A DNA stretch of 64,000 nt, from positions 10,216,501-10,280,500 of the forward strand of contig CP136892.1 in assembly GCA_034359265.1 (NCBI GenBank), read 5' to 3'. Position numbers and translations under genes: made by a program. Source of the stretch: Canna indica (Eukaryota > Streptophyta > Magnoliopsida > Zingiberales > Cannaceae). Shown here piece by piece: positions 22,753 to 33,811 of the stretch; within the stretch, counting starts at the first letter, position 1; every line of letters begins with the position of its first letter. The notes below the pieces were generated by a model. The model made no database searches. It saw only the letters and a program-made list of their open reading frames with translations, and was not told where the DNA came from.

Positions 22753-22912
22753 TGTTTACCAACTTGTGCTCAAGTGGTAGTAGCATAGGTCTTGGCTGGG
22801 TTTAATCCCTAATTGTAGTACTTTGTGCGCATTTTTCACATCTTTGTACGTCTTGTAATATGCATTTACGCTTTATAATGACGGTATTATAAAGTCATTT
22901 TCTAAAAAAAAA
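22753..22912 (+). mobile_element. tRNA-type SINE, 160 bp
   Basis: A pol III box A (TGCTCAAGTGGTAGTAGC) is followed about 35 bp later by a box B (GGGTTTAATCCC). The body ends in an A9 run. It is flanked by a 17-bp duplication: CACTTCATTGTAAATTT at 22736-22752 and CACTTCATTATAAATTT at 22913-22929, one mismatch. This is retrotransposed by LINE machinery; it is not a working tRNA gene, as no acceptor stem pairs. Confidence 0.88.
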
Positions 22913-22929
22913 CACTTCATTATAAATTT

Positions 22930-24945
22930 AGAAAAATGTACCACCAAATTAAATTAAATTAAATAATACTATTGCATTAAAGAACTTATTTTTTTAAATT
23001 TAATTGAAAAATTAAATTATATTTCTCCCTAACTTTTAAATTAAATTATATTTGTCCCAAATTTTGAATTATATTTTTTCCTAAATTTTTAAATTAAATT
23101 CGACTATTGCATTAAAAAATTAAAATTTTGAATAAAATTCATATCTATTTCTTATATTATTATTATTATTATTTATTGAATACTTAAAATTTTGAAAATA
23201 ATTTTATGATTATCTCTTGAAATGTTATTTTATTTTTTAATTTTTTTTTCAAAATTTGAGTTTCCTATTATTATTTTATTTAATTATATTACTGTATTTT
23301 AGAGAAAATCGAAATGCCCAAACTAAGCCAATAACTTTACCTATAGTATTATTATTTATCAAAATTTTATTTTTTTAATTTTTATGCTATTATATTTTAT
23401 AAAAAAAGTCAAAAGCTCCGATAAAACTAAGTCCTTTTGCTTATATTTTTATTTACTAAATATTTGATATAATGATTATATTTTATTTATTATCTAAAAA
23501 ATTGATATTTTTTTTAAATTTAGTTATGTGTTGATTTTGTTATTCAATTCGATTATGCTTATATTTTTATTTATTAAATATTTAATATAATGATTATATT
23601 TTATTTATTGTCTACAAAAATTAATATTTTTTAATTTTATTATTTAGTTATGTGTTGATTTTGTTATTCAATTAGATTACAGGATTTTAGAAAAAAAATT
23701 AAAAATTTAGAACATATCCATATATTTATTGATAGTATTATTATATATCATATATTTAATATTATTTATATTATTATTTAATTTGATTTAGTATTTAATT
23801 TTTTTCATAAAATTTATTTCTTTTACTACAAATTTTTATTTTTGATAAATACAAAATCTGAAATGAAATCTATATATAACAACTATAAATTAATTTGGGT
23901 GGAATCAAACATTGTCACAGACTAACAGTTTTGAGCGAAAAATGTTTGTGCGACTCCATCGCTTCCCATGCGAGGAATCTGCCTTAAGCAAGTTTGCTTG
24001 CCAATGTCGAAAAGTCGCGGGCTCCGACTTCGCGTGGGTCGAAGCCTCTGTGTGCTTGGACGCAAAAATATTATTAGGCCAATGGCCGATTGCATGAAAA
24101 TGCTAATAAATGCTTGAACGAAAGCTAGAGCGAATGAACTAGAGTGTACTCAGACTATTCCTTGGCAATATAGTTATGGAGCCTAACCCCTAAGTGCCAC
24201 CCAAGGGATTCAAAAAACACGAGGTGCATGATAAAATTTCTATGTCTGCACACCTCCATCAGTCATGCCATGCCTAGGCAAACAAGAGTCGTTTGTTTAG
24301 ACGTGAGTGAGAGCGGTGGACGGTGAGCGAGTGAATTTTATAATGCATATTTACATGGATGCTCATGATTCAATATTTACAATACACGTTAGGGACCGTC
24401 ATGACACATACAGGACTTGACAGCCCAATAATCCCTAACATTATCCCCACTTACGAGGTGCTAAAAGGTTTTCTATGTAATTTTTTAAAGAATTTTTTTT
24501 ATTTATGAAATCGAATACAAAATTATCGAAGAAATTGACAAAGTGAGAGTTTTGATGTGCTTTTCTCATAAAAAAAATCATATAATCAAGAATTACAATT
24601 GTTATCGATCTCAAAATTTGGGATAGATTAGGAAGAAAAATTAAAGGTTGGGATAAATTTGTTACAAGGGCCAAATTGGAATAAATACATTAATTTTCCT
24701 TATTATACATAATATTGTAATATTTTTTGTTGTGGCATATGTGATAATAATAAATCATTTTTTATTTATTGACTCGGATGCCACTCCAGCACCTAATAGT
24801 TGCATTGGTGGTCATCTGGCGAAGGAATACAATTGTTGTCAATCCTAAAGTTTAGAATAAATTAGGGAGAAATTAAATGTTATGATAGATTTATTAAAAT
24901 GACCAATGTTTGGGATAGATACATTAATTTTCTCTTTATTTTAAG
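22930..24945. mobile_element. Diverged inverted relative of the MULE at 10845-12440
   Basis: Segments at 22990-23230 and 23780-23900 are the reverse of 11850-12090 and 11340-11450 in the earlier MULE (for example ACTACAAATTTTTATTTT against its complement). The right end (24570-24940) repeats the TIR phrases, including GCACCTAATAGTTGCATTGG and GGGATAGATACATTAATTTTC. The left terminus is not recognisable, so the copy looks truncated. A separate insertion splits it at about 23915-24442. Confidence 0.65.
23915..24442 (+). mobile_element. Possible solo LTR inserted in the MULE relative
   Basis: This block interrupts the alignment with the other MULE copy. It starts TGTCACAGACTAACAG and ends near AATCCCTAACA, compatible with TG...CA LTR ends, and is GC-richer than its surroundings. 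A 5-bp target duplication is not clear. An LTR identity is therefore tentative; another insertion type is possible. Confidence 0.4.
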
Positions 24946-25252
24946 TATTAAAATCGATAAACCGATCGAACCAAAACCGAAATAACCGAACTGAATTTGT
25001 CCAATAAATTTTCAATTAGGCCAACGACAACTTTTTAATTTTTTGTTTTTGTTTTTGGACCAGTTCGATAAATTAACCGCATGCTTTAGTTAATTTACCG
25101 AATTAACCAAATTCTAATTTGAGTTAAATAAAATAAAAACTTATATTATATATTATGGTTTGCCTAACCATGACATGATTTTATCCCAGTGAGGTATAAT
25201 AGTTATTTTATTTTATGATTATAGATATAGTTTAAGTTAGTAACAATTATAT
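24946..25252. other. AT-rich spacer
   Basis: AT-rich sequence with several AACCGAA/AATTAACC words and no recognisable gene or element border. Confidence 0.5.
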
Positions 25253-25691
25253 AAAATAATAGGGTAAATTATATGAAATCCCCTTCGACTATAGGCCATG
25301 TGGGCAAGACCTATCTTGACTACAAAGTGTACTTAGAACCCCTCTCAACTACATCAGTTGTTCGAATAAGCCACCTTCGTTAGCCCTTTGTTAACCCCGC
25401 CCCCTCCCCCCCGTCGAGACAAGGCCACGTGATAGATGATACTTGAAGCATGACAACCATCAATACACTGTCCGAGTCAAACACGTCTAGGAACTGTTTA
25501 CGTCTTGAGCTCAATCGATGACCATGGTGATGGCCGCACGGAGACCCATCAGTGGCGGACTGATTCTGCCACTAAGTAGCTTTTTAGTGGCAGTGGAAGG
25601 GTGGAGGAGAGGGAAGCGATCCTGCTCGGTCCCGCCCGATTTGATCTGGTTGTCTTGGGAAAATGAGAACTGCAAAGAGCTCCGTTGCGAG

Positions 25692-26835
25692 TGTTGGTGA
25701 AATGGCCACACGGAGGGGGATGAATAGTGTGTTAACTAATCTTATCGCATAATTCTGATTTTAATATTTTACTTGCTTACTTAGGCAATTCACAAATTAG
25801 AATAGCAAGCAGAAACAATAAATAAGACAATTAAGCAAGCACAAGAGAGACAACGCTAACACAATGATTTATAGTGGTTCGACCCCAATGCCAACTTCAC
25901 TACCTAAGCACTCCGCTTAGGATTTCCAAACTAGTTTAACTAGATAAATTAGTTTCCTTACAATGAGGACTTTACACCAAAAAGTCTCTGCTATCAAACC
26001 GAAGACACTTCCACACCCGGAAGTATCCCGCCTTCCTACCGAGAGCACTCTCCCACCTCAACCTAAGGACAACTCAACTAATCCTAGCAAACTAAGTTTA
26101 CAATGGTGGGTTTAAGCCTTAACACCAAGGCAATAATCAACTCAATCAAACCTAGCAACCTAGGTTTACACAAATGGTATACAATGAAAATAACCAAGAA
26201 AATACAATAACAATTGGAGCAATAAACAAATCAAACTATACTTAGTTCCAAAAGAAACTCCATAGTCCTCTTGATGCCTCGAGAATATGAATCTTGAAGG
26301 TTCAAAGGCTAGATCAAAGTTTTATCATGGAAACTAGGGATTGCAAAGAGATGACTCAAAAAATCCTTTAGAGATGATCAAATATGGCTCAATGGAAGCT
26401 TAGATGCATCATTGAAGGCTTGGAAGAGAGTTTGGGGTGGATATTTATAATGCCCAAACGAAATGGCTCGTCAACAGGCGTATTTTTGCCCGTTGCCGAC
26501 TCCCGGTCGCTTGCCGGTCGATCATCGGTCTACCGATGGATCGACTGCCCAAGCGACCGCGACATTCTATCACTTTTGGGCACACTTCGGTCGACCAAAT
26601 TGGCTACTACCAAATTTTGGCATCTTTCGGTCAATCGATTGATCGCCCGAAATGCCTTCTCCTTCGGTCGGTCGACCGAAGCTGAGTAGGGCAGATTTCT
26701 TTGTTTGTTTGCTCATTTTCTGGTTCCGTCTTTGCTAAGTCTACTTATATAACATTTCTTAACTTTAAAACATAAATATTATATAACATTTCTTAACTTT
26801 AAGTTAATAACTTTAAAACATAAATGTCATCATCC
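25692..26835 (-). mobile_element. Truncated LTR of the 28283-49473 copia family
   Basis: The sequence from TGTTGGTGAAATGGCCACAC to about 26835 follows the LTRs at 28283-30018 and 47861-49473 in order, including the run on AGTATCCCGCCTTCCTACCG and the TTCTGGTTCCGTC block. It stops about 600 bp short of the other end of the LTR. No flanking duplication is visible. It lies inside Pack-MULE 2 and separates the PB1 fragment from the left part. Confidence 0.8.
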
Positions 26836-27069
26836 TTCTAGGCGCCGCCCTTATATTCTCCGCTCTCATCGTTTCCGTTTGATGTACCTCCTATGTGAGG
26901 TAGGACGAGTTGCTCGGCCCGCTCTGAGTGGTCGCCGTCGCTGCTTCCTGCGGTGATGATTGCGGCGCCGTGATGTGGGTGGATGGAGGGGTCATCTTCG
27001 AGGCTGCGAAGGCAGTTAATGGAGGTATGCTTGGCGAAGAGGCCGCGGGGGTGGGGTGGGGGGGGTTCT

Positions 27070-27346
27070 ATCGATCCTCATGATGCCATTGAGCGCGTCC
27101 AGGAACCAAGTTTCCGACTTGGAGTCATCCAGAAGCAATCTGATCGACGACATAAATGTCGTCTCCAGCTTCGATGGAAAGAGAAAAAGACGAAGACGGG
27201 AGTAGCAAGAGCCGACAGGGGCAGCAGCAGCGGAGGCGAGGATTCAGTCGTACTCCTTGACCATGTTATCCAGGTCCCGTCGGTGGAAACATAGATGAGG
27301 GAGTCAAGGTCCTCGTTGGGGAGCTGGTACTTGAGGAAGAAGGCTC
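27070..27346 (-). pseudogene. PB1-domain (octicosapeptide/Phox/Bem1p) gene fragment
   Basis: Minus-strand reading gives FLKYQLPNEDLDSLIYVSTDG, then after a one-base shift DLDNMVKEYD and a stop, then RLRLFLFPS and LLDDSKSETWFLDALNG. The first two motifs are the second half of a plant PB1 domain (YQLPxEDLDxLxxVxxDxDLxxMxxEYD). The RLRLFLFPS and DSKSExWFxDALN motifs directly follow the domain in this plant family. At least one frameshift and one stop make it non-coding. PB1 domains mediate protein-protein contacts through acidic and basic faces. The copy was captured into Pack-MULE 2; the parent gene is outside the window. Confidence 0.85.
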
Positions 27347-27553
27347 AGACAATGTATTGATGGTTGTCATGCTTCAAGTATCATTTGCCATGTGGATCTT
27401 GTTTTGACAGAGGACTAACGAAGAACTAACGGAGGCTTATTCGAACAACTAATATAGTGGAGGGGGATTCTCAGTATACTTTGTAATCAAGGTAGATTTT
27501 GCGCACATGACTTATAGTTGAAGGAGATTCCGTACAATTTATCATAAATAATA

Positions 27554-28248
27554 TGGTTTGCTTGAGTGGTTGAAAGAGATTCCGTATAATATGACCTATA
27601 TATATATATCTATTTAAGTGATTATTTTTAACTAATTATTTTTTAAAATTCGATAAATTAATTGAAATATTTCGATTTGATAAACAATTAATAAATAATT
27701 TCTATTCCAATTCAGTTAATCGAGAGTTTGATTCAGTTAATTAATTGAACCAATCAATACTTACTCCCAATCGTTGCAACCGCCACAAAAGGTGTTGCTG
27801 AGTGACAAATCTTAGTTATGTATGGATCACACAGTCGAAGCCACGTCCCAATAATAGATCACTACATGGTTGAATTTTTGGTCATTAGTTGATGAAATTT
27901 CTTAATCTTTAAAAATAGAAATAGTAACTAAAAGTGCCTGTATATATTTCTTGAAGTTTTATGTACTATATACTTTGAATACAAATAAACAAAATATATT
28001 GTTCTTATTCACTTCTAAAAGTATTACGATTAAGATCTTATTTAATGATTTTTACTTAATTTTATTTTTTGCATAGTCGGGGAAAAATAAATATTTTTTC
28101 TTTTTTAATCTATTTATTTTTAAGAAAATCCAAATTTCAAAGTAAACGCTACTACACTTGCAACATTTATTAATAGAACCAACATTAATCTAGTGTACCA
28201 TGAGCTAGGTTGACAACCCATTACTAATTTTTTAAAAAACTTCTCGCG
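27554..28248. other. AT-rich spacer before the nested LINE
   Basis: AT-rich sequence without a recognisable gene. The 5' border of the LINE that begins near 28249 could lie within the last 100 bp; no target duplication could be found because the LINE 3' end is outside the window. Confidence 0.45.
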
Positions 28249-28282
28249 ATGTGCGACTCCTCTCTGCCGAAACCCTCGCCTC
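28249..28282 (+). pseudogene. LINE ORF1 start, piece 1 of 4
   Basis: ATG at 28249 opens a Ser/Pro-rich reading (MCDSSLPKPSP) that stops at the copia LTR. It resumes at 49474 with a Pro/Ser-rich stretch and SWGQLL, a typical N-terminal ORF1 pattern in plant L1-type LINEs. Piece 1 is cut off by insertion of the 21-kb composite 28283-49473. Confidence 0.55.
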
Positions 28283-30018
28283 GGTTTGTGAAATGATCAT
28301 ACTAAAGGGGAGGGGGGGGGGGGGGTGAATACTATGTTTACTAATCTTATCGTCTAATTCTGATTTTAATCTTTTCTTTAAACTACTTAGGTAAATTGTA
28401 ATTTATCGACTAAATGCGAAAACAATAATAAAATAATTTAAACACAAACAAAAATAGCAATGCTAACACAATTATTATAGTGGTTCGGCCTCAATACCTA
28501 CTCCACTATCTAAGCACCATGCTTAGAATTTTCAAACTAGCTTTACTAGATTATATCGTTTCCCTTACAAAGAGGACTTTATATCGAAAAGTCTCCGCTC
28601 TCAAAACGGATGCACTTCAACACCCGGAAGTATCCCGCATTCCTACCGAAAAGATGACTTTATATTGAAAAGTCTCCCTTACAAAGAGGACTTTATATCA
28701 AAAAGTCCTCGCTCTCAAAACGGAGGCACTTCAACACCCGGAAGTATCTCGCCTTCCTACCGACAGCACTCTCCCACCTCAACCTAAGGGACAACTCAAA
28801 TAATCATAGTAAACTAAATTTATAATGATGAATTTAAGCCTTAACAGTAAGACAACCACCAACTCAATCAAACCTAGCAACCTAGATTTATACTAAGTTC
28901 AAATACAATGAAATAAATAATAAAATACAACACTAAATAAAACAATAAATCAAACAACAAATACTTAGCTCCAAAAGAAACTTCCTAGTTCTCTTGGCAC
29001 CTCAAGATGATGAATCAATGAAGCTTGAAGGCTAAATCAAGGAATGAGGATCAAAACTAGGGATCTTGCAAAGATGACTCAAAGAAAGCTTGTAGAGATG
29101 CAAGTAGTGACTCTTTGAGGCTTAGAGGCATCAACAACCATAAGGGAGAGATATTGGGGTGGGTATTTATAACCCCCAACTCTCAAGGCTCGTCAATGAA
29201 CATTTTTCTGCTCGTTGCCGACGCTCGATTCCTTGGGGGTCGATCGTCGGTCAACCAACCGAGCGACCGAAGGTATTCTGCCAATTTCAGGCACCATTCG
29301 GTTGATCGATCGATCGACCGAAACTAGGAAATCAGGCCAGTTTGTTGATTTTTCTACTCGTTTATTTATTTCTAGGTTCCGTCTTCGCTATGTCCTCTTA
29401 TATAATATTTCTTAAAGTTAAGAAATGTTATATAAGGATTACCCCCATTTAGATTCAATAAAAATATCTAAAACATCAAAATCCTTAAGAACCAAGGTCT
29501 AACTTTTAAGGTCTAGTACAAATTTCCGAAAATTAAAAATTTTATAATCTCCCGGGTCAAATATGGGTAGGCTAAAGACTTCCAAAAAATCCTTAAAAAT
29601 ATCTCGTTATCTAGTTTTTACCTAAAAAACAATTATTATGACTTTTGGTGCTAAGAAAATATCTAGGTTATATAGTCCTCCGAGGAGCTCCATAGACTTA
29701 GTGAATTTCAGAGCATTTTTTAATTTTTTGGGTTTTCGTATTTTGGGGTTCGGGTTTGATTTTTGGATTTTTTTGCATCATCATGAGGATTTACAACACA
29801 TGCTAGACACTCTAAACCTAAACTCTAACTTCCCGAAGAATCCCAAGTGACGACGAACGTCATTGCGGATTTCTTCGATTTCTTTGATTTTTTTGATCGG
29901 GGACATCGTGCGCTAACCGATATGGAACCTAAAAATAAATCTCCATGAAATCATTAGTTCCATATTTGTTATCATCAAAATTGAGATTAAGACCAATGTT
30001 GAAAATCTTAGGCCAACA
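28283..30018 (-). repeat. 3' LTR of the gag-only copia element
   Basis: Minus-strand start TGTTGGCCTAAGATTTTC at 30018; the far end reads TTTCACAAACC, where the partner LTR ends ACAAACA, so the last base has changed. It is 1,736 bp, about 120 bp longer than its partner, explained by a tandem duplication of an AAAAGTCTCC...AACACCCGGAAGTAT segment at 28575-28760. A poly-G run is at 28308-28324. Confidence 0.85.
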
Positions 30019-30031
30019 ATCTCCCCCTTTT
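30019..30031 (-). promoter_or_regulatory. Polypurine tract of the gag-only copia element
   Basis: The minus strand reads AAAAGGGGGAGAT immediately before the 3' LTR start TGTTGG. This is the usual plus-strand priming site. Confidence 0.8.
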
Positions 30032-31727
30032 GATGATGAAAAACATCATTAAGAAAATATATTCAATTAAGCATAAAAGATATCAAATATGGAATTTCTT
30101 CGTCTATCAACATGCATATCTATATAATAGAGCTCCCCCTATCTATATGCATGATTTTTCTATATTTTCTTCCTTTTTTACCTATACTTTTCTCCCCCTT
30201 TTGACATCACTCGAAAAGAACAAGAAAAGTCAATCAAAAGTCAAACAAATGGATGAAGCATGAAGATCTCAACCAAATGGATGAAAATCAAATATTTAAT
30301 ATGAGACTAAATCATATATGATAGCAAGGAATGATAACTAAAATACAAATTCAAAAATCATGTATAAACTCAAGTATTGATATTTTCACGTATCGATCAA
30401 AATATCAAAAATTATTTTAGAAATAATTTTTCTCAAACAATGATGAGAACGATACCAAGAATAGAATTATTATATCATACTTGAAGTCTCATTTGAAAAT
30501 TTCAACGAAAATACAAAGTATCGAGAAATGAGCACTTTCCAAGAACGATACTTTAAAAATTTGAAATTCAATTTCAAAAATCCATAGCAAATCATATTTA
30601 TACTCATGAGTTTTGAAATTTTTTATGCCATAAACTAGATTTTTCAAGGAAGATGCAGATTCAAGAATCAACCAAGAATCATTTTTTTGCATTTATCTAA
30701 AATTCACTAAGTTCTATTAGTATTTTCGTAAATAGTTGGAATTTTTCAAAATATTCCAAATTTCATTCAAACTTTTTAGATATCAAGATATGGTCATCTA
30801 AAGTATGGTTTTCAAGTTTGAAGTGAAAATAATATCGTTTGATTAAAATATGAACTTAACACGATTTCATTTAAAGTAGGCTTGAAAATATGAAAATGCC
30901 AAGTATTAAATTTTACTATCTACTGATCATGTTTTCTCTAACTTAGGCATCTAGACATCTAACATGAGTGAATCTAAATATATGAGTCAAGTTTGAATTC
31001 AAAATGAGATTTCTAAGTCACTTTGTTGACTTAGGTCAAAGTATATTTCAAGTTTACAAAAATCAAATTTTTCAGACATCGCTGAATGATCATTTAAGAT
31101 GTGTGTGTCAAGTTTGAGCTTAAAGTGAATTATCTAAGTTTATTTTTTATCCTATCTTGATTTCAATGAAAAATTAATATTTCTAGCTATGTATCAAAAT
31201 AATTCATAGAAATGATTTTACTCAAGCAATGATGTGAATGATATTAGAAATGGAATCAAAATGGTATACATGAGTTTTCATTTGAAGTTTTTGATAAAAA
31301 AATTAAAGTATCGGAAAAATGAGTATTTCAAGTAAGTGATAATTTGTATTTCCGAAATCCAACTTCAATATTCCATTATATATCAGATTTTTTATGAAAA
31401 GTTTTGAATTTTTTACACAACAAACTAGATTTTTCAATGAAAGTGCAGTTTCAAGAATCATCGCAAAATTAATTTTCTACATTTTTCCAAGATTGATTGA
31501 AAATATTGAAATTTCAATGATATTTTCATAATTTTTAATCATTTTTCAAAATATGCTCAGTTTTTATTCAAACTTTTATGAGACCACATAATGATCATAT
31601 AAAGAGTGTATATCAAGTTTGGAATAAAAAATATGTCTTAAGTCAAGATATCAACGTACCTAGCATGGTTTCATTCAAAACTAGGCTAGTTATCATGAAA
31701 CTTGCTAAGTGTCAATCTTATCATTTA
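30032..31727 (-). other. Non-coding 3' internal region of the gag-only copia element
   Basis: AT-rich sequence without pol motifs on either strand. It contains diverged repeats of the phrase TGTTGACTTAGGTCAAAG (about 31025), which recur beyond the nested Pack-MULE at 45250 and 45420, showing that both flanks belong to the same element. 31719-31727 (TATCATTTA) is the Pack-MULE target duplication. Confidence 0.65.
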
Positions 31728-31997
31728 GGGAAAATACCAAAGTATAGTATGTACTTTGACCTTTGTATTAATTGTGGCATGTACTTTCATTTATCTCATT
31801 TGTGTATGTACTAAGACATTTATTTCAATTGTGGCATACCGTCAAATTTTCGTCGGGCGCACCGTTAAGCTGATGATGTGGCATGTTTACCTGTATAAAA
31901 AAATAATTTTTAATCTATTATTAACCCCAGTCGCCATGTCATCTCTCTTTGAGTTATTAAAATTGGGTTCCACCATTTTTAATATTAAAGAGTGGGT

Positions 31998-32087
<90 letters not shown>
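31728..32087 (+). repeat. Left terminal inverted repeat of Pack-MULE 1
   Basis: Shares an ordered series of phrases with the reversed right end: ATGTACTTT, CTCATTTGTG, GTCAAATTTT, GATGTGGCATG, then AGAGTGGGTCCCACCTCT. It ends in a (CT)n microsatellite at about 32003-32087, mirrored by (GA)n at 44825-44848. Confidence 0.85.
32003..32087. repeat. (CT)n microsatellite
   Basis: Long CT run of about 42 units at the inner edge of the left TIR. It produces Leu-Ser repeat frames that are not genes. Confidence 0.95.
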
Positions 32088-32090
<3 letters not shown>

Positions 32091-32576
32091 TTGCCTTCAT
32101 CTTGGCATCCCCCTCCCAGTAAGGACACCTCCGCCAGCTCCGGCGCTACCTCCATGCTTCTTAGTCCTTGGTGTTCCGTAAGTCAGCATCTGGCATTGTC
32201 TTTGGCACAACGGATCCGTTCGAGCTCAAGCACATCTTCCACATGTTCGATCGCAACGACGATGATGACATCACCAAGAAGGAGCTTACTGACTCGCTCG
32301 AGAACCTCAGGATCTGCATTTTCGACGCGGATCTGGCGTCCATGATCAAGAAGAAAGACGCCGACGGGGACAGGTCCGTCGATGTTGATGAGTTCGTGAT
32401 GCTGTACCAGGCAATAATGGATGGGCTCCTGGGCGAGGAGGAGGAGGAGGAGATGCGTGAAGCGTTCGACCAGAATAGGGATGGGTTCATCACGATGGAG
32501 GAGTTGCGGTCGTTCGACATCAAGCAGGGGCGGAGAACCGAGGACTGCAAGAGGATGATAAGTACAGTGGACGTCG
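32088..32576 (+). pseudogene. CML-like: Calmodulin-like (CML) gene, captured, N-terminal part
   Basis: Translation shows FELKHIFHMFDRNDDDDITKKE (EF-hand 1 loop DRNDDDDITKKE), DADGDRSVDVDEF (EF-hand 2), REAFDQNRDGFITMEE (EF-hand 3) and the run-up to EF-hand 4. This is the plant CML3/CML7-like arrangement of four Ca2+-binding loops. The N-terminal extension (PSSWHPPPSKD) is in another frame from about 32100 to 32160, so there is a frameshift near 32165. Three residues before loop 3 and about five after it are missing relative to the family. The reading is cut at 32576 by a copia element and resumes at 37801. The parent would be a Ca2+ sensor; this copy is a pseudogene. Confidence 0.9.
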
Positions 32577-32898
32577 TGATGGACATTAAACTTGCCCTTC
32601 AATGCTTTATGAGAAACGCCTTCAAGAAATTAAGAGGGAATAAAGAATGGTAAATGTAATACATGAATGATGCAATGAGTTAGGTGATGCAATGAATAAA
32701 GAAACGTATGAAAAATGAAATCAATTAGGTGATGAAACGTTTAGATGAAATGTCAGTACTATGGGCCTATAAATATGTAATATTTTCATTGAAAAAATAG
32801 ATAGTACACTTGAAGACCATCTCCTCTCTTCTCCCTTTACTTTCTTCCTTCCACACTATCTTATTTCCCATTGGCCTGTACAACTAAGAAGGCCAACA
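32577..32898 (+). repeat. 5' LTR of copia element 1
   Basis: 322 bp, TG...CA ends, followed two bases later by TGGTATCAGAAC, a tRNA-Met-type primer site. It differs from the 3' LTR (37495-37799) by an 18-bp repeat copy (TTAGGTGATGCAATG) and scattered substitutions. Confidence 0.88.
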
Positions 32899-32920
32899 AC
32901 TGGTATCAGAACTCGGAGCA

Positions 32921-33811
32921 ATGATGGCATCAGCCAGTTCCTTTCAATCACAAGTACTCAGATTAACCAAAGACAACTATGGAATGTGGAGTATCCAAAT
33001 GAAGACGCTCTTGGGTTCTCTCGACGTATGGGACATTGTGAAGAACGACTATACTGAATCTGACCCGACTCCGACGACAAGGACGAAGACAAGAAGGCGC
33101 TATTCACCATTTATCTGGGAGTCGATGAAGCCACGTTCGAGTTGATTGCTCCAACAAAAACATCAAAAGAAGCATGATAGATATTGAAGAAAGCATACGA
33201 TGGAGTCGATAAAGTAAAGAAGATTCGCTTGCAATCCTTGCGAGCTCAGTTTGAAGCACTACAACAAGGTAACTCGGAGATGATCTCTGATTATTTCTCC
33301 CGAGTTATCTCTATTGTCCATCAGATGAGAAGAAATAGCAAGAAGGTGAAGACGTTCGTGTCGTAAAGAAAATCTTGCGTTCTCTAGACTCGAAGTTCGA
33401 CTTCAAGGCCGTCACGATTGAAGAATCTAAAGACTTGGAGGAGATGACGGTGGAGGAACAGATCATGGGATCCGTGCAAGTGTACGAACAGAGAATACAA
33501 AAGAAGAAAGGAGATGAAAGAAACTTAGAGCAAGCGTTGCAAACAAAACTCTCCCTCAAGAAGCATGAAACATCTAGAGGAGGCTATCAACGAGGAAGAG
33601 GAAGAGGTGGAGGTCGAAGCCGAGGCGGCCGATCTTCTAACTTCGAGCAAGCCAATTATAACCACGGTGATGAAGATGAATATGTTCAGAGAGAGTATGG
33701 CCGTGGAAGAGGTCGAGGCCGAGGTCGCGGACGCGGTAGAAATGTAAGTTATAACAAATCTGAAACACAATGTTTCATTTGTAAGAAGTTTGGCCATTAG
33801 TCTTATGATTG
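32921..33811 (+). pseudogene. gag: Copia element 1 gag
   Basis: Starts ATGATGGCATCAG just after the primer site. It contains RLTKDNYGMWSIQMKTLLGS (UBN2-type gag), a frameshift near 33080, two adjacent stops at 33175-33180 within the [11 protein letters not shown] stretch, an Arg/Gly-rich [10 protein letters not shown] region, and a zinc knuckle CFICKKFGH followed by an in-frame TAG and then SYDC. The gag packages element RNA in active relatives; this one is non-coding. Confidence 0.85.

Larger units (their letters stand above)
25262..27544. mobile_element. Pack-MULE 2, carrying a PB1-domain gene fragment
   Basis: Inverted ends of about 210 bp: 25262-25475 (GGGTAAATTATATGAAATCC, then CATGACAACCATCAATACA) pair with the reverse of 27335-27544. 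The flanks are AAAATAATA (25253-25261) and TAAATAATA (27545-27553), a 9-bp duplication with one change. No transposase is present. Between the ends are a fragment of a PB1-domain gene on the minus strand, a GC-rich unassigned segment (25480-25690), and an inserted copia-type LTR fragment (25692-26835). This is the layout of a Pack-MULE. Confidence 0.85.

Noticed and set aside
22760..22832. tRNA gene
   Set aside because: Box A and box B are present but no acceptor stem or plausible anticodon arm forms; the A-tail and 17-bp target duplication show a SINE.
31756..32181. Ser-Leu repeat frames
   Set aside because: Produced by the (CT)n microsatellite at the end of the Pack-MULE TIR.
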